Assembly (NCBI RefSeq): GCF_000620845.1
Contig: NZ_KK211189.1
Coordinates: 2,449,878-2,513,877, forward strand
Length of the DNA stretch: 64,000 nt
Direction of reading: 5' to 3'
From: Exiguobacterium marinum DSM 16307
GTDB lineage: Bacteria > Bacillota > Bacilli > Exiguobacteriales > Exiguobacteriaceae
Made by a program: the position numbers and the translations under genes. Below, piece after piece: positions 1 to 7,677 of this stretch (position 1 is its first letter; each line of letters starts with the position of its first letter). The notes beneath the pieces are model-generated. The model was not told the origin of the DNA, did no database searches, and worked only from the letters and a program-made list of their open reading frames with translations.

Positions 1-261
1 AACGTAAATCGGTTCGTCTTTCGGGTACGATAATTGGGCAGCATCTAATGAAGAAAGTGGTGCATTCACCGCTTCTGCAATATGCCCCCCCTCGTATTCA
101 GACACTTCACGTACGTCAAGGAGTGTTATTTCCTCGTTTTCCAATTTGTTTTGTAGAGTTTTTGTATCAATCTTCACAATACCATCCTTTTCAGATGTGA
201 TTACAAAGATAAAAATACCCATTAAAGCCACAATTCCAACAAATAAGGAAATTTTCTTCAT
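1..261 (-). CDS. membrane-anchored rhodanese-like protein (3' end beyond window)
   Basis: Only the first 87 codons lie in the window. Residues 1-20 form a hydrophobic N-terminal segment (signal anchor). The start of a rhodanese domain follows, with LLDVREVSEYEGGHI and the later APLSSL stretch typical of the fold. The active-site Cys would lie beyond the edge, so catalysis cannot be judged. The ATG at 261 is preceded by GGAGGAG at good spacing. The gene is divergent from the rhodanese/persulfide dioxygenase genes that start at 377 and shares the operator at 297-312 with them. It probably handles sulfane sulfur at the membrane face (inference). Confidence 0.85.
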   Translation of the reverse strand, partial: MKKISLFVGIVALMGIFIFVITSEKDGIVKIDTKTLQNKLENEEITLLDVREVSEYEGGHIAEAVNAPLSSLDAAQLSYPKDEPIYV

Positions 262-285
262 CTTTTCTCCTCCAATTCTTTTCAC

Positions 286-315
286 TTGCGCTCATTATAC
301 CTTAGGGGGTATATT
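286..315 (+). promoter_or_regulatory. promoter of the rightward rhodanese/CstB genes
   Basis: Reading rightward, TTGCGC (286-291) and TATATT (310-315) are 18 bases apart. The same operator (297-312) sits between and over the -10. The -35 is weak, so this assignment is tentative. Confidence 0.4.
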
Positions 316-323
316 AAAGCCAA
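294..323 (-). promoter_or_regulatory. promoter of the leftward rhodanese gene
   Basis: Reading leftward, a -35-like TTGGCT (323-318) and a consensus -10 TATAAT (299-294) are 18 bases apart, about 33 bases before the start codon. The spacer and -10 are covered by the inverted repeat at 297-312, so a bound repressor would block it. Confidence 0.55.
297..312. promoter_or_regulatory. CsoR/CstR-type operator (ATACC-N6-GGTAT)
   Basis: The inverted repeat ATACC-TTAGGG-GGTAT lies between two divergent sulfur-transfer transcription units. CsoR-family repressors, both Cu-sensing CsoR and persulfide-sensing CstR, bind short inverted repeats of this TACC/GGTA type with a G/C-rich centre. Because rhodanese and persulfide dioxygenase genes flank it, a CstR-like regulator is the more likely partner (inference). 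No csoR/cstR gene is in the visible part. Confidence 0.65.
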
Positions 324-376
324 CGAAACATTCTCGTTGCCAAATCACTAGGAAATGAAAAGGAGATCAATGACTT

Positions 377-673
377 ATGAAGACGATTACGACTACTGAA
401 TTAGAAGCGTTACTTCAAGCAGACGATTCACTCAACTTAATCGATGTGCGCGAGACAGATGAATATGCTGGAGGTCACATCAAACAAGCGAAAAACGTAC
501 CACTTTCTGAATTCGGGGCAAAAGTCGATGAGCTCAATCGCTCTAAACCGATTCACGTTATTTGCGCAGCTGGCGGACGCAGCATGAATGCATCTGCTTA
601 TCTCGACTCACTCGGGTTCGATGTCACGAACGTCGATGGCGGGATGATGAGCTGGCAAGGCGAAGTCGAATAA
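377..673 (+). CDS. single-domain rhodanese (sulfurtransferase)
   Basis: The 98-residue protein is one rhodanese domain with no signal sequence, so it is cytoplasmic. It has the LIDVRETDEYAGGHI motif and an active loop with Cys63 (CAAGGRS), the residue that would carry the persulfide. The length fits GlpE/PspE-type single-domain enzymes. SD AAAAGGAG lies about 12 bases before the ATG; an out-of-frame ATG at 370 is not used. It is followed after 32 bases by the CstB-like gene, presumably in the same transcript under the CstR-type operator. Likely role: passing sulfane sulfur to or from the dioxygenase next door. Confidence 0.9.
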   Translation: MKTITTTELEALLQADDSLNLIDVRETDEYAGGHIKQAKNVPLSEFGAKVDELNRSKPIHVICAAGGRSMNASAYLDSLGFDVTNVDGGMMSWQGEVE

Positions 674-705
674 ACCATTACTTTAGGTCATAGGGGGAAA
701 TTCAC

Positions 706-2106
706 ATGTTATTACGTTATTTTTATGATGAAAAATTAGCACAAGCTTCATATATGGTCGGTTGCCAAATGACGGGAGAAGCGATTGTCATCGACCCGGC
801 CCGCAACATCGAACCATACCTTCAGGAAGCTAAAAAAGAAGGCATGAACATTGTTGCAACGGCAGAGACTCACATCCATGCAGACTTTGTGTCCGGTTCA
901 CTCGAACTCGCGAAACGCACAGGCTCAAAAGCATATCTATCTGATGAAGGAGATGCTTCATGGAAGTATGCGTTCGCGAAAGACATCGATTCACAACTCG
1001 TCAAAGACGGTGAGACGTTCAAAATCGGAAACGTGACACTCGAAGTCATGCACACACCTGGCCATACACCAGAGCATATCTCGTTCTTATTGTATGACCG
1101 CAATCAAACACAACCGATGGGAATCTTCACAGGGGACTTCGTCTTTGTCGGCGATATCGGTCGCCCTGACCTTCTCGAAGAAGCAGCAGGTGTAAAAGGA
1201 ACGACGGCAATCGGCGCAGAACAAATGTTTGATTCGCTCAAAAAATTCGTAGCTCTACCAGACTTCGTTCAAGTATGGCCTGGACACGGCGCAGGTAGCG
1301 CTTGCGGGAAAGCGCTCGGTGCGGTTCCTACGTCAACGGTCGGTTACGAGAAAGCGACGAACTGGGCGCTACAGATGACGGACAAAGATGCCTTCATCAA
1401 AGAGTTGACAACCGATCAACCCGAACCACCGAACTACTTCGCGATGATGAAAAAAGTGAACAAGGAAGGCATCCAAATCACGACTGAAATTACTCGGCCT
1501 GAAGTCGTCGAATCGAATCGTCTCGATACACTCGTCGAAGAGACGCAAGTCGTCGACACGCGTAAAGGTGAGGACTTCGCGAACGGACACGTACCAGGGA
1601 CGATTAACATCCCGTACAACAACAAGTTCGTCTCGTGGGCGGGGTGGCTCGTCAACTTCGACAAAGATATCACACTCATCGCAAGTGCTGAGGACATCGA
1701 TCAAGTGCAAACGGACCTTCAATCGATTGGCCTTGACCGTCTTCGTTTCATCGTTCCAGTCGAAGAACTCGAAGCATCGCTCTTGACGGAAACGTATACG
1801 GACGTGACGGCAGAACAAGCGATTGAAGCTGCTGAAAAAGGAGACGTCTTCGTTCTCGACGTTCGAAACGCGACAGAATGGAACGCAAGCCATTACGAAA
1901 AGGCAGAGCGCATCTTGCTCGGAAAACTCGCACGTGACCATGAAGGTCTTCCGACAGACCAAACGATTGCGGTTCATTGTGCTTCAGGCGTCCGCTCACG
2001 CATGGCGGCAAGTGTCCTTCAATCGCTCGGCTACAAAAACATCAACAACGTCCTTGGTGGCTACGGTGCGATGAAGACTGTCTTGAACGCTCAACAAATC
2101 AAGTAA
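706..2106 (+). CDS. cstB: CstB-like persulfide dioxygenase-rhodanese fusion
   Basis: This 466-residue fusion begins with a metallo-beta-lactamase-fold persulfide dioxygenase (about 1-250; ETHIHADF, TPGHTPEH, FTGD, WPGHGAG). Next comes a rhodanese-like domain without a catalytic Cys (about 265-355), then an active rhodanese domain with Cys425 in CASGVRS. This is the domain order of Staphylococcus CstB, which oxidises low-molecular-weight persulfides to thiosulfate. The HxHxDH motif reads HIHADF; loss of the last His fits a mono-iron ETHE1-type centre. SD AGGGGG lies at good spacing. It is the second gene of the unit begun by the rhodanese at 377. The symbol is by architecture, not by alignment. 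Confidence 0.85.
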   Translation: MLLRYFYDEKLAQASYMVGCQMTGEAIVIDPARNIEPYLQEAKKEGMNIVATAETHIHADFVSGSLELAKRTGSKAYLSDEGDASWKYAFAKDIDSQLVKDGETFKIGNVTLEVMHTPGHTPEHISFLLYDRNQTQPMGIFTGDFVFVGDIGRPDLLEEAAGVKGTTAIGAEQMFDSLKKFVALPDFVQVWPGHGAGSACGKALGAVPTSTVGYEKATNWALQMTDKDAFIKELTTDQPEPPNYFAMMKKVNKEGIQITTEITRPEVVESNRLDTLVEETQVVDTRKGEDFANGHVPGTINIPYNNKFVSWAGWLVNFDKDITLIASAEDIDQVQTDLQSIGLDRLRFIVPVEELEASLLTETYTDVTAEQAIEAAEKGDVFVLDVRNATEWNASHYEKAERILLGKLARDHEGLPTDQTIAVHCASGVRSRMAASVLQSLGYKNINNVLGGYGAMKTVLNAQQIK

Positions 2107-2127
2107 TGCTATACTGACTATGAATAT

Positions 2128-2158
2128 GGCGCCCGCTTCGAGAGGGGTGCCTTTTGTT
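2128..2158 (+). terminator. terminator after the cstB-like gene
   Basis: The hairpin GGCGCCC/GGGGTGCC (one G-T pair) has loop GCTTCGAGA and is followed by TTTTGTTT. It may end the sulfur transcription unit or act as a partial terminator before the gene at 2173. Confidence 0.6.
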
Positions 2159-2172
2159 TAGGAGGGAAAGAC

Positions 2173-3291
2173 GTGGTCGCTATCGGTCCACTCAACATTC
2201 GTTTAGATTTACTCATCTTCTTACTGAGTCTTGTTGTCCTTTATGGCATCTTCCGCTTCCTTGGGTTGACAAGTAAACAACGTGAAGCCGTCATCGGTAC
2301 ATGGTTCTATGGTTTTCTCGCTTGGAAAGGAAGTGCGATTGTCATCGGTCTCTTGACGACACGTGATATCTCAATCGCTCTCTATGCGACTGGAGGTATT
2401 TGGGCTCAACTGATTGCAAGCGGAATCGTACTTTGGCTCGTCTATCGACTCGATCGAGACCTTTTAGGATATTGGGTGCTAAGTGGGGTCCTCATCTGGC
2501 TCGGGATGACGCTCGCGGCTCCGATATACGGGACGATTTTGAACCTTTCCGACCAGCCGATTCATCTATGGAGCGCCGTCCTCATCCTTCTGCTACTCGT
2601 AACGACGTGGCGATGGATGCATGAGCCGACACGCGGGAACATCCTTTGGACCGTCCTTGGTGCATCTAGTATCTGGCTGTTTGAATCATACGCAGTCGGA
2701 CAGATTCAATGGTGGATGATCGTCATCACCCTCGTCCTGTTTGGACTGACCGTCTTTCTCGCTCGCCCTTCAAGAAAAGCCGTACAATTCAGTATCGGTG
2801 TTCTTGTCGTGCTAGCGGTGGTAAATGCTACTCTACCGGAACGCGCGTCGCAAACCGTCACCACCGAGACGGCATCGACCGGTTTGAATATCGGGCAAAT
2901 CCCACCTTCGTTCGAATTAAAACGAACCGACGGGAGCGCATTCGACTTAGAATCGTTACGCGGTAAGCTCGTCGTCGTCAACTTTTGGGCGTCTTGGTGC
3001 CCTCCGTGTCGCGCAGAGATGCCAGATATGGCCGCGTTCGCCAAAGAGCGTGAAGATGTGATCATCGTTGCTGTTAACACGACGACGAGCGAACGCGATC
3101 CAAGCAATGCCGTCTCGTTTGTCGAACCGTACGAAGACGCTTTTACCGTCGTCTATGACCGTGACGGCCAAGTCGGTGATGCGTACCGAATTCAAGCGAT
3201 GCCGACGACGTATGTGCTTGATGAATCTGGAGTAATCATTGCGAAGCAATTCGGCGCCATCGATCATGACTGGCTCGATGCTCAATTATAG
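2173..3291 (+). CDS. polytopic membrane protein fused to a TlpA/ResA-like thioredoxin domain
   Basis: The protein is 372 residues with a GTG start; SD GGAGGG lies 8 bases before. About six membrane segments fill residues 10-220. After a short linker comes a thioredoxin-like domain (about 240-372) with FWASWCPPCRAEMP, catalytic Cys276/Cys279, and the cis-Pro region AMPTTYVL. By topology the redox domain is probably extracytoplasmic, as in TlpA/ResA disulfide reductases. The membrane half suggests electron import like DsbD/CcdA, but I recognise no CcdA cysteine pair, so it may only anchor. Its place next to sulfane-sulfur genes suggests a thiol-redox role (inference). Confidence 0.75.
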   Translation: MVAIGPLNIRLDLLIFLLSLVVLYGIFRFLGLTSKQREAVIGTWFYGFLAWKGSAIVIGLLTTRDISIALYATGGIWAQLIASGIVLWLVYRLDRDLLGYWVLSGVLIWLGMTLAAPIYGTILNLSDQPIHLWSAVLILLLLVTTWRWMHEPTRGNILWTVLGASSIWLFESYAVGQIQWWMIVITLVLFGLTVFLARPSRKAVQFSIGVLVVLAVVNATLPERASQTVTTETASTGLNIGQIPPSFELKRTDGSAFDLESLRGKLVVVNFWASWCPPCRAEMPDMAAFAKEREDVIIVAVNTTTSERDPSNAVSFVEPYEDAFTVVYDRDGQVGDAYRIQAMPTTYVLDESGVIIAKQFGAIDHDWLDAQL

Positions 3292-3301
3292 TGAACATGA
3301 C

Positions 3302-3333
3302 AAAACCGCCGACAGAGACTTGTCGGCGGTTTA
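3302..3333. terminator. bidirectional terminator
   Basis: The stem AAACCGCCGACA/TGTCGGCGGTTT with a short loop has T-runs on both strands. It serves the gene ending at 3291 and the nitroreductase gene ending at 3336. Confidence 0.85.
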
Positions 3334-3335
3334 TC

Positions 3336-4085
3336 TTATTGCTTCAAATAGCCTTGTGCTTTCAAGAAGTCTTTGACGTCAAGACGTGTCGATTTCGACA
3401 ACATGCGCCCCATCTGTCCGGTCCACGTATCTTTACGCGGGTTAGAGCCCCGGACCATATAATAATCGTGGATCAACGCATCGTAATCAGAAAGTGACTG
3501 TTTGATCCGTTCTGGATTCGCCTCGTATTTGTTCTCATGGTAGACATGGTGGAACGGTAGACGTGGTTTTTGATCCTCGACTGTAGCCGGTACACCGACT
3601 GCCATCCCGAAGAGCGGAATGACCCGTTCTGGCAATTCGAGCACTTCTTTCACAGCAAACAGGTCGTTCCGAATTCCGCCGATATAACAGATCCCGAGTC
3701 CCATCGACTCCGCTGCCACCGCCGCATTTTGTGAGGCAAGCGCCGCGTCGATCACAGCGACAAGCAACTTCTCATCAGTCTCAAGCGTCGCAGAAAGCTC
3801 AGCCTCTTGTAGCTCACCAATCATTTCATGACGATGCAAATCTGCACAAAAGACGAAGAAATGACCATTCTCGACCACATAGGACTGATCACCCGCTATC
3901 TCGGCAAGTCGTTTCTTTTTCGCTTCATCGGTCACCCCGATGATGGAGTAGGCCTGGATAAAGCTAGACGTTGATGCGCGTTGTGCGCTCTCGACGACTG
4001 TCTGAATTTGTTCATCTGTCAATTTCTCGTCCGTAAAATCGCGGACGGAACGGTGGTTCAATAATGTCTCAATCACTTCGTTCAT
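3336..4085 (-). CDS. NfsA-like oxygen-insensitive NADPH nitroreductase / flavin reductase
   Basis: This 249-residue cytoplasmic flavoprotein belongs to the nitroreductase superfamily. LLNHRSVRDFTDEKL is the N-terminal FMN phosphate-binding motif, and SMGLGICYIGGIRND is the conserved Gly-rich FMN loop. Size and the C-terminal basic NADPH-binding region (about 195-235) match the NfsA/Frp group. The ATG at 4085 is chosen because AAGGGGGAAG sits 5-6 bases upstream; an in-frame ATG at 4160 lacks an SD and would add an unlike 25-residue extension. Physiological substrate unknown; quinones or nitro compounds are reduced by the family. Confidence 0.88.
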   Translation of the reverse strand: MNEVIETLLNHRSVRDFTDEKLTDEQIQTVVESAQRASTSSFIQAYSIIGVTDEAKKKRLAEIAGDQSYVVENGHFFVFCADLHRHEMIGELQEAELSATLETDEKLLVAVIDAALASQNAAVAAESMGLGICYIGGIRNDLFAVKEVLELPERVIPLFGMAVGVPATVEDQKPRLPFHHVYHENKYEANPERIKQSLSDYDALIHDYYMVRGSNPRKDTWTGQMGRMLSKSTRLDVKDFLKAQGYLKQ

Positions 4086-4256
4086 ACGTTCTTCCCCCTT
4101 TTTTTCAATCTTGGCACAAGGTTTGTGAATCCACAAATAAGAGGAATCCGTTGGGCACATTTTGAATGGATGATGTCCGAATTTTGCTTTCTTATGCTAT
4201 CATTAAAAGCTATATAGTAAATACAATCATGTAACTTCGAATAAGGAGCGATATAT

Positions 4257-5138
4257 ATGAAAAGAATGCCATTTTACATTCCATACCTTCTTGGTGCTCT
4301 ATTCCTCTCTGGATGTACGGATGCCGATATGAGCGTCTCGACGTCGACCGAAGAGAGTACGACACAAGAGGAACAGACAACCGAGACGCTTTCACCTGAA
4401 CAGGAAGAAGATTTGTTCGAAGGCTATACGTTGATCGAGGTTGATGGCGGCGATCAATCCGGTAGTCGTGAAGCGAATGTCGTCGTCGATATCGGTTTTG
4501 GCGACCGTGAGTATTGGGCGTTCACGAACGAACATGGTCAATTGGTTCGCGTGATTGCCGATGAGATCACTCTTCAGGACGATGAGACCGAAGACGTCAA
4601 TTCTTCAGGACGTTACTATTCAGACGAGGCAAAAGTTCCGGGTGTTGAAGACCCGAACCTCGATGAAGGCCATATCATCGCCGATTCGCTCGGCGGTGTC
4701 TCGAACGCCTATAACATCACACCACAAAACAGCGCACTCAACCGCTACGGTGATCAGGCGTTCATGGAAGATGTCATCCGAAAAGCTGGTGGGGCGAAAG
4801 ACTTCGAGGCCATCATCACCTATCCGAACACGACAACACAGATTCCTTCCCGCTACCAATACACGTATACCGTACGAGGCAACACGGTCACCGATACGTA
4901 TGGTAACGCGGACCCTGAAGAAGTAAACGAATCGCTGGATTTGACGGACGACTCACCGCCTGACGTGACGACGGAGCCGGTCGAGGAGCGAGAATTATCT
5001 GATATCGACCTTGACGGGAACGGGCAAGTGACAATCAAAGAAGCAAAGAATGCCGGATTTGAGATGCCGATCACGCGTGACCATTGGTTGTATCAATATA
5101 TGGACGACCGAGACGGTGATGGGATGGTCGGTGAATAA
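4257..5138 (+). CDS. secreted lipoprotein nuclease with EF-hand tail
   Basis: This 293-residue protein starts with a lipoprotein signal (lipobox LSGC, Cys near residue 20) and a Thr/Glu-rich linker. The nuclease domain (about 60-215) belongs to the DNA/RNA non-specific endonuclease group; DEGHIIADSLGG carries the His general base and ITPQNSALN the metal Asn region. The C-terminus has two EF-hand-like loops, DIDLDGNGQVT and DRDGDGMVGE, suggesting Ca2+ binding. It should act on the outer face of the membrane. Possible roles are nutrient scavenging or DNA processing for uptake (ComK is encoded at 60.5 kb), but neither is shown. Confidence 0.85.
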   Translation: MKRMPFYIPYLLGALFLSGCTDADMSVSTSTEESTTQEEQTTETLSPEQEEDLFEGYTLIEVDGGDQSGSREANVVVDIGFGDREYWAFTNEHGQLVRVIADEITLQDDETEDVNSSGRYYSDEAKVPGVEDPNLDEGHIIADSLGGVSNAYNITPQNSALNRYGDQAFMEDVIRKAGGAKDFEAIITYPNTTTQIPSRYQYTYTVRGNTVTDTYGNADPEEVNESLDLTDDSPPDVTTEPVEERELSDIDLDGNGQVTIKEAKNAGFEMPITRDHWLYQYMDDRDGDGMVGE

Positions 5139-5150
5139 CAGCGTTTCACG

Positions 5151-5181
5151 AGACGTTTCTCTAATGGAGAGACGTCTTTTT
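5151..5181 (+). terminator. terminator of the nuclease gene
   Basis: The hairpin AGACGT-T-TCTC/GAGA-G-ACGTCT is followed by TTTTTG, 12 bases after the stop codon. Confidence 0.8.
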
Positions 5182-5186
5182 GCATA

Positions 5187-5214
5187 CAAAAAAACCGCGG
5201 TACATGACCGCGGC
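5187..5214 (-). terminator. terminator of the catalase gene
   Basis: Reading leftward, the stem CCGCGG/CCGCGG around a short loop is followed by TTTTTTTG, 8 bases after the catalase stop codon. Confidence 0.85.
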
Positions 5215-5221
5215 TAACTTG

Positions 5222-6691
5222 TTAGTTCGACATCTGATTCAAGAATGGTGCGAGATCAACGTTCAACTCGTTCGAGAGACGCTCTCCGAGCTCACGGTCC
5301 GCACGATAGAAGTTACAGATTAGGAGAAGAGTCGTCTTCTCATGACGAACTTCTTTGATGTGGGCGACGAGGTTACGGATGAGTGCGTCCTTCTCTTCTT
5401 GAGAATAACGGCGATACACTTCTCCGGCCTGGCCGAAGTCGTTCGTCTTCTCAATCTTCTGACGTCCCGTCACACCTGTGATTGGCTGTGGCGTCTCGAT
5501 GTAATCCGCATTCGGCTTCGGTGCGTCTTCATAGCGGTTCGGCTCGTAGTTGACCGGGCTCGTCTGTTGCTTGAATGGCATCGCTCCGTCACGCTGGTTG
5601 TTTGCGACTTGAGCGAATGGACAGTTGATTGGAAGCTGAAGATAGTTCGGTCCGATACGGTGACGTTGCGTGTCTGAGTACGAGAAGAGTCGTCCTTGAA
5701 GCATCTTGTCTTCTGATGGCTGAATCCCTGGGACGAGGACCCCCGGGTTGAAACCAACAGACTCGGTCTCGGCGAAGTAGTTGTCGACGTTTTTGTTGAG
5801 TGTCATCGTTCCGACCAATTGATACGGGATGACGTCCTCGAACCAATCTTTCGTCGCATCTAGCGGATCGAAGTCGAAGTTATCCATGTCCGCCGGGTCT
5901 AAAATTTGTACATATAAATCCCATTCCGGATAGTCCCCGTTTTCAATCGCGTTGAACAAGTCACGTGTCGCATGGTTGAAGTCTTCTGCTTGAATTTTCG
6001 AAGCTTCTTCCATCGATAAGTTTTGAATCCCTTGCTTCGGTACCCAGCGCAACTTTATGTACACCGTGTTTCCAAATTCATTCACCCATTTGAAAGAGTG
6101 GACGGATGACCCGCGCATATGACGATACGATGCCGGGATACCCTCATCACTGAACAAATGAAGAAGCATACTCGTCGATTCTGGTGTGAGTGACATGAAG
6201 TCGAAGAAGCGGTCCGGGTCTTGAAGGTTCGTTTGCGGGTCCGGTTTGAGTGAGTGAATCACGTCTGGGAATTTAATCGCATCACGGATAAAGAAGACCG
6301 GCAAGTTGTTTCCGACGAAGTCATAGTTTCCTTCTTCTGTGTAAAACTTGACAGAGAAACCACGCGGGTCACGAAGCGTTTCCGGTGAACCTAAGCCGTG
6401 GATGACGGTCGAGAAACGCGCAAAGATAGGCGTCTCTTGCCCCTCTTCTTGCAAGAATGCCGCTTTCGTATAGCGTTTCATACTATTTTTTACGGTGAAG
6501 ACACCATGTGCTCCTGCCCCTCTCGCATGAACGACACGTTCTGGTACACGTTCACGGTCGAAATGCGCTAATTTCTCAATTAATTGATAGTCTTCGAGAA
6601 GCGTTGGGCCCCGACGACCCGCAGTGATGGAGTTGGCGTTATCCCCGATTGGTACGCCTTGATTAGTAGTTAGTTGACGATGTTGATCCAT
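5222..6691 (-). CDS. katA: heme catalase (small-subunit type)
   Basis: The 489 residues are typical of the clade-3 small-subunit catalases that turn hydrogen peroxide into water and oxygen. Visible landmarks are the distal His55 in RVVHARGAGAHG, the distal Asn in YDFVGNNLPVFF, the RFSTV heme-side motif, and the proximal Tyr in RLFSYSDTQRHRIGPNY. The ATG at 6691 has SD GGGAGG at 8 bases. Two PerR-type boxes lie upstream (6710-6724 and 6744-6758), so peroxide-inducible control by PerR is likely. The gene is alone between terminators. Confidence 0.97.
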   Translation of the reverse strand: MDQHRQLTTNQGVPIGDNANSITAGRRGPTLLEDYQLIEKLAHFDRERVPERVVHARGAGAHGVFTVKNSMKRYTKAAFLQEEGQETPIFARFSTVIHGLGSPETLRDPRGFSVKFYTEEGNYDFVGNNLPVFFIRDAIKFPDVIHSLKPDPQTNLQDPDRFFDFMSLTPESTSMLLHLFSDEGIPASYRHMRGSSVHSFKWVNEFGNTVYIKLRWVPKQGIQNLSMEEASKIQAEDFNHATRDLFNAIENGDYPEWDLYVQILDPADMDNFDFDPLDATKDWFEDVIPYQLVGTMTLNKNVDNYFAETESVGFNPGVLVPGIQPSEDKMLQGRLFSYSDTQRHRIGPNYLQLPINCPFAQVANNQRDGAMPFKQQTSPVNYEPNRYEDAPKPNADYIETPQPITGVTGRQKIEKTNDFGQAGEVYRRYSQEEKDALIRNLVAHIKEVRHEKTTLLLICNFYRADRELGERLSNELNVDLAPFLNQMSN

Positions 6692-6709
6692 TTGATTGCC
6701 TCCCGTTAT

Positions 6710-6724
6710 TTATAATCATTACAA
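6710..6724. promoter_or_regulatory. PerR/Fur-type box 1 of katA
   Basis: TTATAATCATTACAA is a 7-1-7 inverted repeat with one mismatch to the PerR consensus TTATAATNATTATAA. It lies 19 bases before the start codon. Confidence 0.75.
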
Positions 6725-6743
6725 TATTGATATTAATAAAATA

Positions 6744-6758
6744 TTATAATGATTACAA
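6744..6758. promoter_or_regulatory. PerR/Fur-type box 2 of katA
   Basis: TTATAATGATTACAA is again one mismatch from the PerR consensus. Its centre is 34 bases from that of box 1, about three helical turns, so both can be occupied on the same face. Confidence 0.75.
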
Positions 6759-6775
6759 ATAAAAAAGATCGTGCA

Positions 6776-7372
6776 TCACGAACTTTTTTTCATGCTTCGT
6801 TTTTTCTTGGCTTTTTCACGTTGATGAAGCGACACGACGAAGAAAGCAGCAAGCACTCCCCCGATTGATCCGGCAATGATGTCGAACATCGTATCATCGT
6901 TTCCGTTCCCCTGCATCGTCGTGTTCAAGAAGACATCGGATGTGAATTCATACATTTCCCAAAGCGCCGCCCCGGCCATTGAAAAGACGACGATATACAC
7001 GAATAGAAACCGTTTCGGAATTTCCGTACGAAGATCGTCATCGAGCCGGGAGAAAAAGTCGAATCCTAAAAATGCGAGAAAGATGCCACTCAAGAGATGA
7101 AGGAATGTGTCCCACCAGCCGTTCCCATACAATCCGACGATGGACCCTAAATATTGTGACGCGAACAAGAATAAGATATACGCCACTTTCATCTTGCCAT
7201 CAAGTTCTGTTTTGAACGTCTTTTCAATGAAAAACGGGATGAGACCAGAGATGATCCCGGCTCCCGCCACACTCGCATCGAACCAGGATTCTTCAATGAT
7301 CGCTGTCACGAGTATGACCGCCATGAACAAGACGAACCCAAACTCAAGGATACGCCCTTTCGTGAGCTTCAT
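6776..7372 (-). CDS. polytopic membrane protein, YjdF/DUF2238-like
   Basis: The protein has 198 residues, about five to six membrane helices and a Lys/Arg-rich C-terminus. GNGWWDTFLHLLSGIFLAFLG and WEMYEFTSD are conserved-looking features that recall the YjdF (DUF2238) family; I am not certain of the family. The ATG at 7372 is chosen because GAAGGCG precedes it; a further in-frame ATG at 7423 has no SD. No function is established. It lies between katA and a long non-coding stretch. The T-rich stretch past its stop may end transcription. Confidence 0.65.
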   Translation of the reverse strand: MKLTKGRILEFGFVLFMAVILVTAIIEESWFDASVAGAGIISGLIPFFIEKTFKTELDGKMKVAYILFLFASQYLGSIVGLYGNGWWDTFLHLLSGIFLAFLGFDFFSRLDDDLRTEIPKRFLFVYIVVFSMAGAALWEMYEFTSDVFLNTTMQGNGNDDTMFDIIAGSIGGVLAAFFVVSLHQREKAKKKRSMKKSS

Positions 7373-7501
7373 AATCTTTCGCCTTCTTTCGTCAATAATG
7401 TTCTCTATATGGTTTATTCCCAACTCACGATGGACTTCAACCTATACACACATTTGTTGATTCGCAAGCTGCTCATTTAACTGAATTTAGCGCGAATTCT
7501 C

Positions 7502-7541
7502 CCACCTCCAAGCGTCTCGGGGCACAGCCGAGCGTAGGTGG
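7502..7541 (-). mobile_element. possible solo IS200/IS605-type end (hairpin relic)
   Basis: A nested hairpin has outer stem CCACCT/AGGTGG and inner stem CTCGG/CCGAG over loop GGCACAG. Read leftward it ends CTTGGAGGTGGGAGAA, which resembles the right end of IS200/IS605 (TnpB-type) elements. No transposase or TnpB frame is left around it. It stands in the 338-base gap 7373-7710, in which I see nothing else except the terminator at 7678-7708. The assignment rests on remembered pattern only. Confidence 0.35.
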
Positions 7542-7677
7542 AAGATGGATCGGCGGGTCCAAAATTCTATTCTCCCTGTGATGGATATAACGAACAAAAC
7601 TTCGTGATTCCGTCAGATTCCTATTTCCCTTCGGCGGGTATCGGATGAGGAAGACAATGGATGTGCGTGATACGAAA

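Noticed and set aside
146-358. Rightward 70-codon frame over the cst promoter region
   Set aside because: It runs antisense through the leftward rhodanese start, the operator and both promoters, and has no SD.
1369-1977. 202-codon leftward frame inside the CstB-like gene
   Set aside because: It is antisense shadow of a gene with clear domains; composition is Arg/Phe/Cys-rich and nothing is recognisable.
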